A DNA stretch of 10,002 nt from Candidatus Parcubacteria bacterium (GTDB taxonomy: Bacteria > Patescibacteriota > Minisyncoccia > Phycocordibacterales > Phycocordibacteraceae). Shown here in pieces: positions 1 through 6,064 of this stretch; position 1 is the stretch's first letter, and each line of letters starts with the position of its first letter. The stretch is from the NCBI GenBank assembly GCA_027310925.1, contig DAICZX010000076.1, forward strand, positions 1-10,002. The letters are read 5' to 3'. Below the pieces are notes generated by a model. That model worked only from the letters and a program-made list of their open reading frames with translations, did no database searches and was not told the origin of the DNA. A program made the translations under genes and the position numbers.

Positions 1-894
1 TATACGCACTATTTGAAGATCCCGGCCCCTGTAGTACTTATGCCAAGTGTGTCTGCCCCGATATTTGTTGATGATCGGGAACAAATATCAGGTGAAGGTC
101 CAGTTCTTATGCAAGCAATTGAAGAGTCAGTTAGCCGCCCCCTCGCGCAGGGTACCGTGCGACTCCTTTATACGGCGAGCTCGACCGACAATATTGAGAG
201 TGTTTTCTCCGCACTCAATGTGCCAGCGCCTGATATTTTATTGCGGAATATACAAGCCGCTGGAAGTATGGCGGGTATCCTAAATGTAGATGGCAGCCAG
301 AGCCCGTTTTTTATACTCTCCGTTCTTTCATATCGTGACACATTTTCTGGAATGCTATCGTGGGAATCTAGCATACGCGGTGACCTTGGATTACTTTTCC
401 CACCATACCCAACGGCAACTTCGCCCGCGACCTCGACCCCCATCCTTACCACCACCCTTTTTCTCGGTGAGCATGGCGAGGAGGTGAAGTCACTCCAGCA
501 GGTTTTTGCGGATAACGGGCTTCTTTCCGTCCCTCCCACTGGTTTTTACGGACTCCTTACTGAAAAAGCAGTGGAGGCGTTTCAATCCGCCCATAACATA
601 ATCTCTTTTGGTTCTCCATCTACTACAGGATACGGCTCGGTAGGACCGAAAACACTTGCAGAGATCAATATGTTTTTTGCCACGTCCACCACCACAGCTT
701 CACCCGCCATTACTTCAACTGCCTTTTCAGATGAAGTCGTCTCTAATCATGACGTGCGCATCTATCATGATGTCACAGGCAAAAGCATCCTTCTTTACGG
801 TTATTGGGATCAGAAAACACTCATTATTGCTCGTGACCCAGCGGCGTTTACCGAGATACTGCAACGGCTCGCAACTTCACGTGCGCAAAATTAG
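1..894 (+). CDS. Membrane-associated protein with peptidoglycan-binding domain, 5' end missing
   Basis: The reading frame is open from the first base, so the gene begins outside the window; the TTG at 13 is only the first possible start codon in view and is probably internal. Counting from that TTG, residues 1-130 form a conserved-looking region with a F-x-x-M-L-x-W-E motif at 111-118, which I recall from unnamed Parcubacteria proteins that carry an N-terminal membrane anchor. A Thr/Ser/Pro linker follows (132-146). Residues about 147-216 match a PGBD1-type peptidoglycan-binding domain: L-G-x-x-G-x-x-V-x-x-L-Q-x, then F-Y-G-x-L-T-x-x-A-V-x-x-F-Q, then a G-x-V-G-P-x-T-L end. A second linker leads to a small C-terminal domain (about 240-287). 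The likely place of action is the outer face of the membrane, holding on to the wall. This is inferred from the domain; the specific role is unknown. The gene ends in TAG. Confidence 0.75.
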   Translation, partial: YTHYLKIPAPVVLMPSVSAPIFVDDREQISGEGPVLMQAIEESVSRPLAQGTVRLLYTASSTDNIESVFSALNVPAPDILLRNIQAAGSMAGILNVDGSQSPFFILSVLSYRDTFSGMLSWESSIRGDLGLLFPPYPTATSPATSTPILTTTLFLGEHGEEVKSLQQVFADNGLLSVPPTGFYGLLTEKAVEAFQSAHNIISFGSPSTTGYGSVGPKTLAEINMFFATSTTTASPAITSTAFSDEVVSNHDVRIYHDVTGKSILLYGYWDQKTLIIARDPAAFTEILQRLATSRAQN

Positions 895-939
895 GAGGGT
901 TTAGAATTTTCAAAGTCTACCCGACTAGTAACAATAATT

Positions 940-948
940 TGTTATCAT
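940..948 (+). promoter_or_regulatory. Extended -10 promoter of the DksA-like gene (leaderless)
   Basis: TGTTATCAT fits an extended -10 element (TGn plus TATCAT at 943-948). Exactly six bases separate it from the ATG at 955, so transcription should start on or next to the A of the ATG. No convincing -35 box is visible, as is common for extended -10 promoters. The AGGAGG at 893-898 is about 57 bases upstream of the ATG and too far away to act as its ribosome-binding site. Confidence 0.6.
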
Positions 949-954
949 TCGAAC

Positions 955-1302
955 ATGAAGACTGAGTATTTTAGGAAAAAACTTGAAACGGAAAAGGTAC
1001 GGCTCGAATCAGAAATGGGAGGCATTGGGCGTAGGAATCCTCAAGTCCCAGACGATTGGGAGCCTATCCCAACGGAAATCGGGACTGAGGCAGATCCTGT
1101 TGATCAGGCAGACGTGGTTATGAGTCGCGAGGGGAATGCTGCGATTCTCGCAGATCTAGAGGCGCGTTATGATATCGTTCTTGCGGCGCTTTCAAGAATA
1201 GAGAAGAAGACTTATGGGAAATGCGAAATTTGCGGCAATAAGATAGAAGAAGGGCGCCTCGAAGCTGATCCCGCTGCCACTACTTGCGTTAAACACCTGT
1301 AA
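955..1302 (+). CDS. DksA/TraR-family zinc-finger protein
   Basis: A 115-residue protein of the DksA/TraR family. Family members bind in the secondary channel of RNA polymerase and tune transcription initiation, often together with ppGpp. An N-terminal helical part (1-30) and the acidic E-A-D-P-V-D-Q-A-D stretch (45-53) precede a second helix (60-85), giving a coiled-coil hairpin. The C-terminal zinc finger has ligands C90, C93, C111 and H114, that is C-x2-C-x17-C-x2-H. The last ligand is His where E. coli DksA has Cys; I believe this occurs in other TraR/DksA-like proteins, so zinc binding is still expected. The protein is shorter than E. coli DksA (151 residues). Translation probably begins on a leaderless mRNA, because the -10 box lies six bases before the ATG. 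It stands alone and converges with the peptidase gene downstream. Family assignment is firm; which promoters it controls cannot be read here. Confidence 0.9.
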   Translation: MKTEYFRKKLETEKVRLESEMGGIGRRNPQVPDDWEPIPTEIGTEADPVDQADVVMSREGNAAILADLEARYDIVLAALSRIEKKTYGKCEICGNKIEEGRLEADPAATTCVKHL

Positions 1303-1354
1303 TTTGTTTCAGTTTAGGTAAATACAACGTTCTGGTTATGTTAGACGCGGTGGA

Positions 1355-1370
1355 AACCACTATTGTGGTT
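1355..1370. terminator. Weak hairpin between convergent genes, possible terminator
   Basis: AACCAC and GTGGTT form a 6-bp stem with a 4-base loop. The stem covers the last codons and stop of the minus-strand peptidase gene. Read on the minus strand it is followed by only three T residues, and on the plus strand by none. It is the only hairpin I see near the 57-bp gap between the two convergent genes, and it may equally be chance. Confidence 0.22.
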
Positions 1371-2310
1371 CGCAAACAGTGCCAACCGCGCAATTACGAA
1401 ATGGGTTCGCTGCACCACGAACCTCGAAGTGGACGTGTGGGCCGGTCGTAAGACCCGTCATGCCGACGTAACCAATGATCTGACCCGACGAGACGGATTG
1501 GCCTACAGAAACGATGGAACGCCTCATATGCGCGTACAGTGTTTGTGTACCGTTGTCATGCGTGATAACAACGTAGTTACCATAGCCGCCGTTCCAACCG
1601 CCATTATCGCGTGACACGATGACCGTGCCATTTGCCGCCGCGTGGATTGGCGTGCCGAGCGGCGCTCCTATGTCAACGGCGTTCCAACCATGAATGCCTT
1701 GAGTTATGATGCCGCCCGGCATCGGGTTGCTGTAATAACCAGGCTGTGTGGGTCCGCTACCTCCGAGGTATGGCTCAGGACCGATTTGACGCGAACCTCC
1801 CTTACGTACAGCTACCCCAGTCGATGGAGCGATTTCACCACCCGGGATAATCACCGTTGAACCAACCGTGAGGGCTATAGACGAATCGAGTCCATTGAAT
1901 TGCGCTATCTCATTTGCGTCAGCACCATATTTTTTTGCGATCGATTTGAGTGTTTCGCCTTTCATGACTGTGTGTTTGATTCCGGAAATCGGCAGGATGA
2001 GTAGCGTATCACCAGGATGTATATCACGTGTACTGGAGAGATTATTAGCCCAGATGACAGTATTCACCGAAACGTCAAACATGTTGGCAATCGCTGAAAG
2101 TGTATCGCCAGGGCGTACTACATAAAGTGAAATTTGATCCGGTGGCGTTACATTTGAAATGTCAGCGATTGTGCCGCTTATTCCCGTATAGGAAATAAGC
2201 GCTGAACCATCCGAAGTAGCGAGCGCGAGCGGCGCCCCTACATTCGGGTCTTCGTTTACGGGTGCGACGAGTGCGGGTGTCGAGGCACTTGGGATAAGTC
2301 CATTCGTCAC
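1360..2310 (-). CDS. LysM-LysM-M23 peptidoglycan endopeptidase
   Basis: From the GTG at 2310 this encodes 316 residues. LysM repeats lie at about 62-107 and 112-157, each with the V-x-x-G-(D/E)-T-L-x-x-I-A pattern; they bind glycan chains of the wall. The M23 (LytM/lysostaphin-type) metallopeptidase domain lies at about 203-300. Expected zinc ligands are H207 and D213 (I-H-G to V-D-I-G) and H294 in the G-P-H-V-H-F motif, with H261 (Y-A-H-M) and H292 as catalytic residues. All key residues are present, so it should be an active cross-link-cutting enzyme used in wall remodelling or division. The GTG is the first ordinary start codon in frame, but it is unlikely to be the true start: the frame stays open upstream to 2494 and encodes a membrane anchor there (described separately). 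Its promoter lies at 2551-2578. Domain calls are firm; the N-terminus is not. Confidence 0.9.
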   Translation of the reverse strand: MTNGLIPSASTPALVAPVNEDPNVGAPLALATSDGSALISYTGISGTIADISNVTPPDQISLYVVRPGDTLSAIANMFDVSVNTVIWANNLSSTRDIHPGDTLLILPISGIKHTVMKGETLKSIAKKYGADANEIAQFNGLDSSIALTVGSTVIIPGGEIAPSTGVAVRKGGSRQIGPEPYLGGSGPTQPGYYSNPMPGGIITQGIHGWNAVDIGAPLGTPIHAAANGTVIVSRDNGGWNGGYGNYVVITHDNGTQTLYAHMRRSIVSVGQSVSSGQIIGYVGMTGLTTGPHVHFEVRGAANPFRNCAVGTVCEPQ

Positions 2311-2493
2311 TGCACTCGTGTTGTTCGTAGAAAACGGCCAGAAGGCGAGCGCACGATTGGGTAGAAGTGTCGTGGCGCTTACTATAACCGCACTTCCCGC
2401 GATGATAATAAGCCCTGCCGCTATGAGAAATTGTTGATTGGATTTTATAGGTAAACAAGGGAGTCTGGTGAGTCTTTCGCATACAAAAATGGC
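2311..2493 (-). other. In-frame upstream extension of the peptidase gene encoding a membrane anchor, start codon unclear
   Basis: Sixty-one sense codons continue the peptidase frame upstream of its GTG. They encode a basic, polar lead-in (I-K-S-N-Q-Q), a strongly hydrophobic span (about 2370-2435: F-L-I-A-A-G-L-I-I-I-A-G, then A-V-I-V) and a periplasmic-type linker running into the annotated start. This is what a type II membrane anchor of a LysM/M23 protein should look like. No ATG, GTG or TTG occurs in this frame between the TAG at 2494-2496 and the GTG at 2310. The adjacent frame has an ATG at 2482 that opens a suitable cytoplasmic tail (M-R-K-T-H-Q-T-P). Skipping one A in the AAAA run near 2446 would join the two frames seamlessly. 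Either a one-base indel in the assembly, a real frameshift, or a non-canonical start explains this. Confidence 0.6.
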
Positions 2494-2519
2494 CTACATA
2501 CAATGTACATAAGCCATTT
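2485..2519 (-). promoter_or_regulatory. Leader hairpin with T-tract ahead of the peptidase gene, attenuator candidate
   Basis: On the minus-strand RNA, 2519-2507 pairs with 2499-2487 to form a 13-bp stem with a 7-base loop. Three of the pairs are G-U, which would be A-C mismatches if the plus strand were transcribed, so the structure favours minus-strand RNA. A run of five U (2489-2485) follows and partly overlaps the stem, as in an intrinsic terminator. The hairpin wholly contains the 7-codon ORF at 2494-2517, so a translating ribosome would open it. Confidence 0.45.
2494..2517 (-). CDS. Seven-codon leader ORF upstream of the LysM/M23 peptidase
   Basis: The frame reads M-A-Y-V-H-C-M then TAG. 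It is preceded by the only strong Shine-Dalgarno sequence in the window (AAGGAGG, 2528-2534), ten bases before the ATG, and by a good promoter at 2551-2578, so it sits where a ribosome would first load on this mRNA. It is in the same frame as the peptidase, separated from it by the TAG. Its stop is 11 bases before the ATG at 2482, close enough for re-initiation. It could be a leader peptide that controls the hairpin it lies in, or the true start of the peptidase gene interrupted by a stop or a sequence error. The short length gives no coding statistics. Confidence 0.35.
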   Translation of the reverse strand: MAYVHCM

Positions 2520-2527
2520 CTTGAATA

Positions 2528-2534
2528 CCTCCTT
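2528..2534 (-). promoter_or_regulatory. Strong Shine-Dalgarno site of the leader ORF
   Basis: AAGGAGG on the minus strand, ten bases before the ATG at 2517 and about ten bases into the predicted transcript. It is the only clear ribosome-binding site correctly spaced to any start codon in this window. Confidence 0.6.
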
Positions 2535-2550
2535 AATCAGGAATAAATGA

Positions 2551-2578
2551 AGTATAGCTGAAGTGGATTGGTAGTCAA
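2551..2578 (-). promoter_or_regulatory. Sigma-70-like promoter of the peptidase transcript
   Basis: The minus strand carries TTGACT (-35, 2573-2578), a 16-bp spacer, then TATACT (-10, 2551-2556). Transcription is expected to start near 2544, giving a leader of about 27 bases before the ATG at 2517. It is the best two-box promoter in the window. Confidence 0.6.
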
Positions 2579-2584
2579 TCCACT
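2562..2584. repeat. Perfect 9-bp inverted repeat, possible operator
   Basis: AGTGGATTG (2562-2570) and its exact complement CAATCCACT (2576-2584) flank a 5-base centre. The right arm covers part of the -35 box of the minus-strand peptidase promoter, and the repeat lies about 34 bases before the helicase -10 box. It has no T-tract on either side, so an operator is more likely than a terminator. Confidence 0.5.
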
Positions 2585-2617
2585 CTGACTGGTAACTGTG
2601 GAAAACGATTTATGCGC

Positions 2618-2623
2618 TATATT
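2618..2623 (+). promoter_or_regulatory. -10 box of the helicase gene (leaderless)
   Basis: TATATT lies exactly six bases before the ATG at 2630, the same geometry as the DksA-like gene and the minus-strand gene starting at 7842. A TG lies at 2613-2614, slightly out of the extended -10 position. The spacing supports the ATG at 2630 over the in-frame ATG at 2612, which would be upstream of the box. Confidence 0.5.
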
Positions 2624-2629
2624 CGAAAG

Positions 2630-4561
2630 ATGAACTATCTTGAAGGATTGAATGAAGCGCAAAGGCGGGCAGTGCTCGCCCTGGATGGTCCAATCTCGGT
2701 TCTCGCTGGCGCCGGTAGCGGTAAGACACGCGTACTCACAACACGAATATATCATCTTATCCGTGAGGGTGTTCATGCCAATCAGATTCTCGCTGTCACT
2801 TTCACCAATAAAGCTGCTCGCGAGATGCGAAACAGAATTCGCATGATGCTTGGTGATGATCGCACTGTTCCATTTATCGCGACCTTCCATGGCCTCGGCC
2901 GAGAGTTACTAGAGAGTTACGGCAAGACTATCGGCATTCCGCGCTTCTTCAGCGTGTTCGATCGTGATGATTCAGAAAAAGTGATAACAACTGCGCTCAA
3001 GGCGCTCGATATCGGAACGAAGGAACTCTCGTCCAGGACAGTTTTGAGTCGCATCTCGCGTGCAAAGAACGAGGGGATGCGCGCACAGGAGTTCTACGAA
3101 AAGCACGCAAGGAGTGGTTTTAACGCACGTATCGTAGCGGAAGCGTGGCTTCGCTACGAAAAAACACTCACGGATGAAAAGGCGCTTGATTTTGATGATC
3201 TCATCGCGCTCCCGCTCAGGTTGCTCGAGGAGCATGCCGACGTTCGGGGGCTTGCGCAGAATCGCTGGAAATATCTACATATTGACGAATATCAGGACAC
3301 GAACACACTCCAAGGACGCCTCGCAAATCTGCTTGCGGCGAGGCACCGGAATTTGTTCGTCGTCGGCGATATTGATCAGACTATTTATACCTGGCGCGGT
3401 GCGACAATCGAGAATCTACTTGAGTTTGATAAAACATATCCGGAATCGCAGACGATCGTTCTCGAGCACAATTATCGTTCGACTAAGAACCTGGTCAGTG
3501 CGGCAAATGCAATCATCGAGAAGAATAAGAATCGCAAGAAAAAATATTCGACAACCGAGAACGCAGCGGGCGAGCCTATCGTCATACACCTGGCGCAAAG
3601 CGCCGAAGACGAGGCGCGCTGGATTGCCTTGAAGATACGGGAGATGATGAGAGACGGTATCGCTCCTGAAGAGATTGCGATACTCTTCCGCACCAACTTC
3701 CAATCGCGTGCCCTTGAAGAGGGACTACTTAAAACAGGTGTGCCTTACAAGTTGCTCGGTACACACTTCTTTGCGCGTAAGGAGGTGAAGGACACGCTTG
3801 CGTGGATGCGGCTTGCAATGGACCCGTCGCGCGAGATGGATAAAATACGTGCCGCTGCGAGCCCACCGCGCGGGATCGGTCGCGTTACGCTCGGCAAGCT
3901 TGTGGCAGGACAGCGTGCGTCGCTGCGCGCTGGGGAGCTCGCGAGGGTTGAGCAGTTCGAATCCGTCGTTAATGAACTTTCGCAAGCGGCTCTCTCGCTT
4001 GTGCCTTCCGAATTCGCAAAGCTCGTTATTGAGAAGAGTGGAATGCGTCACGCGCTTTTTGACGAGGGAAGTACCGAGGATCGTGAGAGATTTGAGAATA
4101 TCGAGGAGCTCGCCTCGGTTGCGGCACGACATGATGTCTCTCCCGGGAAAGAGGGTATCGCCGCTTTTCTTGCCGAGGCTGCGCTCGCGAGCGACCAAGA
4201 TGAGATTGATCATCCCTCCCGAGATTCGGGGCAAGAGGCAGAGAAGTCTGGTGTCACGCTCATGACCGTCCACGCGGCAAAGGGTCTTGAGTTCGGCACG
4301 ATCTTTGTGAGTGGCTTGGAGGAAGGCGTTTTCCCGCACCAGGGCATGGGCAGCGAGAATGATCGCGACGAGGAAGAGGAGCGGCGGCTCTTCTATGTCG
4401 CGGTAACGCGTGCAAAGAAGCGCCTCTTCCTCACACTCGCGCGCGTGCGCAAGATCTATGGTAGCGACTTTGTCGCGGGGCCATCTTCTTTCCTTGCCGA
4501 CATTGATCGTTCACTGGTACTTTTTGATGAAACGGAAGGTAGCGATATTCATATAGACTAA
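2630..4561 (+). CDS. uvrD: UvrD/PcrA-family superfamily 1A DNA helicase
   Basis: An ATP-driven 3'-5' DNA helicase of 643 residues, with roles in nucleotide excision repair, mismatch repair or clearing RecA and stalled polymerase in relatives. Motifs, numbered from M at 2630: Q-motif L-N-x-x-Q-R (7-12); Walker A G-A-G-S-G-K-T (27-33); Ia T-F-T-N-K-A-A (57-63); II D-E-Y-Q-D (219-223); III G-D-I-D-Q-T-I-Y (246-253); IV around N-Y-R-S-T (281-285); V T-V-H-A-A-K-G-L-E-F (546-555); VI V-A-V-T-R-A-K-K-R (590-598). The start at 2630 gives the family-typical M-N-Y-L-E-G-L-N beginning; the in-frame ATG at 2612 adds only six residues. PcrA and UvrD are usually about 720-750 residues; this one ends about 20 residues after motif VI plus the S-S-F-L segment and so lacks the C-terminal Tudor-like RNA-polymerase-binding tail. 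It is divergent from the peptidase gene. Family firm; uvrD versus pcrA naming is arbitrary. Confidence 0.93.
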   Translation: MNYLEGLNEAQRRAVLALDGPISVLAGAGSGKTRVLTTRIYHLIREGVHANQILAVTFTNKAAREMRNRIRMMLGDDRTVPFIATFHGLGRELLESYGKTIGIPRFFSVFDRDDSEKVITTALKALDIGTKELSSRTVLSRISRAKNEGMRAQEFYEKHARSGFNARIVAEAWLRYEKTLTDEKALDFDDLIALPLRLLEEHADVRGLAQNRWKYLHIDEYQDTNTLQGRLANLLAARHRNLFVVGDIDQTIYTWRGATIENLLEFDKTYPESQTIVLEHNYRSTKNLVSAANAIIEKNKNRKKKYSTTENAAGEPIVIHLAQSAEDEARWIALKIREMMRDGIAPEEIAILFRTNFQSRALEEGLLKTGVPYKLLGTHFFARKEVKDTLAWMRLAMDPSREMDKIRAAASPPRGIGRVTLGKLVAGQRASLRAGELARVEQFESVVNELSQAALSLVPSEFAKLVIEKSGMRHALFDEGSTEDRERFENIEELASVAARHDVSPGKEGIAAFLAEAALASDQDEIDHPSRDSGQEAEKSGVTLMTVHAAKGLEFGTIFVSGLEEGVFPHQGMGSENDRDEEEERRLFYVAVTRAKKRLFLTLARVRKIYGSDFVAGPSSFLADIDRSLVLFDETEGSDIHID

Positions 4562-4602
4562 AATTCTTGCGTGGGGATAACTTATTTCCTTACAATTTGT
4601 CC

Positions 4603-4611
4603 TGCTATCAT
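4603..4611 (+). promoter_or_regulatory. Extended -10 promoter of the multi-pass membrane protein gene
   Basis: TGCTATCAT, an extended -10 with TATCAT at 4606-4611, lies eight bases before the ATG at 4620. Transcription should begin within about two bases of the ATG. It gives the downstream gene its own promoter in the 58-bp gap after the helicase. No clear -35 box is visible. Confidence 0.6.
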
Positions 4612-4619
4612 TCGCCCTA

Positions 4620-6038
4620 ATGGTCAGCCCGCAACTCCTTGAGTATATACGGCAACAACAGGCCGCTGGTGTTGCAAAAGAGGAAATTATGAAGTCTCTC
4701 ATCGCCGCGGGGTGGCAAGTTTCCGACGTGAATGAAGCCTTAGGTTTGACTGTTGCGCAGCCTCCCGCTCCTGTCTTGCCGCCAAGCGCAGCGCCGACGA
4801 CAGTGGCCCCTGGTCAGGCGGAAAATAGCCAGAAACTTGTGCCAATCGGACAGCTTTTTGCAGACTCCTTTGTGCTGTACAGAGAACGTTTCTTGATCCT
4901 CATCGCACTTACGATAATTCCGTGTCTTCTTCTTGGATTGGGCCAGTTGCTCACCGCGAGTGGTATGAGATTGGGTCTTATCCCTGGCATTATCGGTATC
5001 CTGCTTTTTATTCCAGCAGGTATGGGTATAATCCTCACCCTTTCCAAGGGCACGGGCATTGCGCAATCGCTTCGCGTCGGCTTCACCTTATTTTTCCCCG
5101 CACTTTGGATGTTGATTCTCGTGTCTTTCGTTATGATTGGCGGTTATGTCATGCTCATTGTTCCGGGTATCTTGATGTCGTTATGGTTTTCGCTCAGCAG
5201 CTTTGCATTAGTTATTGAAGGAAAGCGTGGGCTCAACGCGCTTCTGCAGAGCCGTGAGTACGTGCGGGGCCACTGGTGGGCTACCCTCGTGAGATTTCTT
5301 GCGCTTTATATTCCAATGGTGTTTATATACTTGGCATATTCACTATTTGGACAGATGATAGGTATGGTGATTTATTTGATCGCTACGGTATTCATCGGCC
5401 CCTTTGTGTCCGTATATCTTTATAGGATTTATCAGAATCTCACGGTTCTCAAGCCAACACTTGCCGTCAGTCAGCCGACTTCCGGCCGTGGGTTCCTCAT
5501 CACAAGTGGCATTATAGGACTGATAGCTCCCCCAATTCTTACCTTCGCCTTCCTTTTCCTCATTATCACAAGACTTATTTCACCCATGTCATCAGTGGCG
5601 GCTTCTTCAACGAGTCAATCAATTCAAGATAATAATGCAACCACCACGCATGATTTAACCATGCAAACCATAAATTTCATGGCGAAAACAGCACCAAAAT
5701 CAGGTAGTGTTTTTACTGTCGTGATAAATAAAGAAGAGCCAAAAAATGCAACGTCATGGTCGCTGCGTATCGATTGCCCAGTCGGAGTAACCGCAGACAT
5801 CCAATCGGAAACATTGGAGGGGTCTTTAATCGGTAATGTGATGCATTGCAACGAGGACATTACGCCTAACGATGCCCTCCCTGCTGCTTATCCAGCGGGC
5901 TATCCTGACGTTCTGTTTGGAATAAAAGCCATCAATAAAACCGGGACCAATCAAGATGTCACTGTAGTGGTTGAGACCTCTGATTCCTCAGGAACGTTAC
6001 TCAATGAAAGTCAACGCTCCATAACCGTTCAGCCATAG
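4620..6038 (+). CDS. Multi-pass membrane protein with N-terminal helical domain and extracytoplasmic C-terminal domain
   Basis: A 472-residue protein in three parts. Residues 1-42 form a small helical module (P-Q-L-L-E-Y-I, G-V-A-K-E-E-I, A-A-G-W, V-N-E-A) that I recall at the start of many CPR membrane proteins; it resembles a UBA-like or helix-turn-helix fold. A Pro/Ala linker (46-68) follows. Residues 72-320 hold about seven hydrophobic spans (near 91-111, 118-141, 161-180, 182-199, 221-242, 246-268, 292-318). The segment between the fourth and fifth, with E-G-K-R-G-L-N-A-L-L-Q-S and V-R-G-H-W-W (200-220), resembles the membrane domain of glycerophosphoryl diester phosphodiesterase or DUF975-like proteins; no catalytic domain is attached. 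Residues 321-472 form a Ser/Thr-rich linker and a beta-rich domain, probably outside the cell, with cysteines C386 and C410. Function unknown; a transport or envelope role is a guess. The start is supported by a promoter directly upstream. Confidence 0.8.
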   Translation: MVSPQLLEYIRQQQAAGVAKEEIMKSLIAAGWQVSDVNEALGLTVAQPPAPVLPPSAAPTTVAPGQAENSQKLVPIGQLFADSFVLYRERFLILIALTIIPCLLLGLGQLLTASGMRLGLIPGIIGILLFIPAGMGIILTLSKGTGIAQSLRVGFTLFFPALWMLILVSFVMIGGYVMLIVPGILMSLWFSLSSFALVIEGKRGLNALLQSREYVRGHWWATLVRFLALYIPMVFIYLAYSLFGQMIGMVIYLIATVFIGPFVSVYLYRIYQNLTVLKPTLAVSQPTSGRGFLITSGIIGLIAPPILTFAFLFLIITRLISPMSSVAASSTSQSIQDNNATTTHDLTMQTINFMAKTAPKSGSVFTVVINKEEPKNATSWSLRIDCPVGVTADIQSETLEGSLIGNVMHCNEDITPNDALPAAYPAGYPDVLFGIKAINKTGTNQDVTVVVETSDSSGTLLNESQRSITVQP

Positions 6039-6049
6039 CAAGCCATTAC

Positions 6050-6055
6050 TATTTT
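6050..6055 (+). promoter_or_regulatory. Possible -10 box for rsmA
   Basis: TATTTT lies nine bases before the GTG at 6065 in the 26-bp gap after the membrane protein gene. It lacks a TG extension and is weak; rsmA may instead be read through from 4620. It is listed because it suits the GTG start and follows the near-leaderless pattern of other genes here. Confidence 0.25.
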
Positions 6056-6064
6056 TCTGTCGCA

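Noticed and set aside
893..898. AGGAGG as ribosome-binding site of the DksA-like gene
   Set aside because: It is 57 bases from the ATG and overlaps the stop of the previous gene; a leaderless start fits better.
2162..2503. 113-codon ORF on the minus strand beside the peptidase anchor
   Set aside because: Beyond its first residues from the ATG at 2482 it is an Arg/His/Cys-rich shadow of the anchor-coding frame. Only its beginning may matter, as the displaced start of the peptidase.
2612..2629. Upstream in-frame ATG of the helicase
   Set aside because: It lies upstream of the -10 box at 2618-2623, and the family-typical N-terminus begins at the ATG at 2630.
4218..4230. CCCGA-GAT-TCGGG inverted repeat within the helicase gene
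   Set aside because: A 5-bp stem inside coding sequence is expected by chance in a gene of this length.
3725..4339. 204-codon minus-strand ORF inside the helicase gene
   Set aside because: It is antisense to a region with intact helicase motifs, and its protein is rich in Arg, Cys and His with no recognisable domain.
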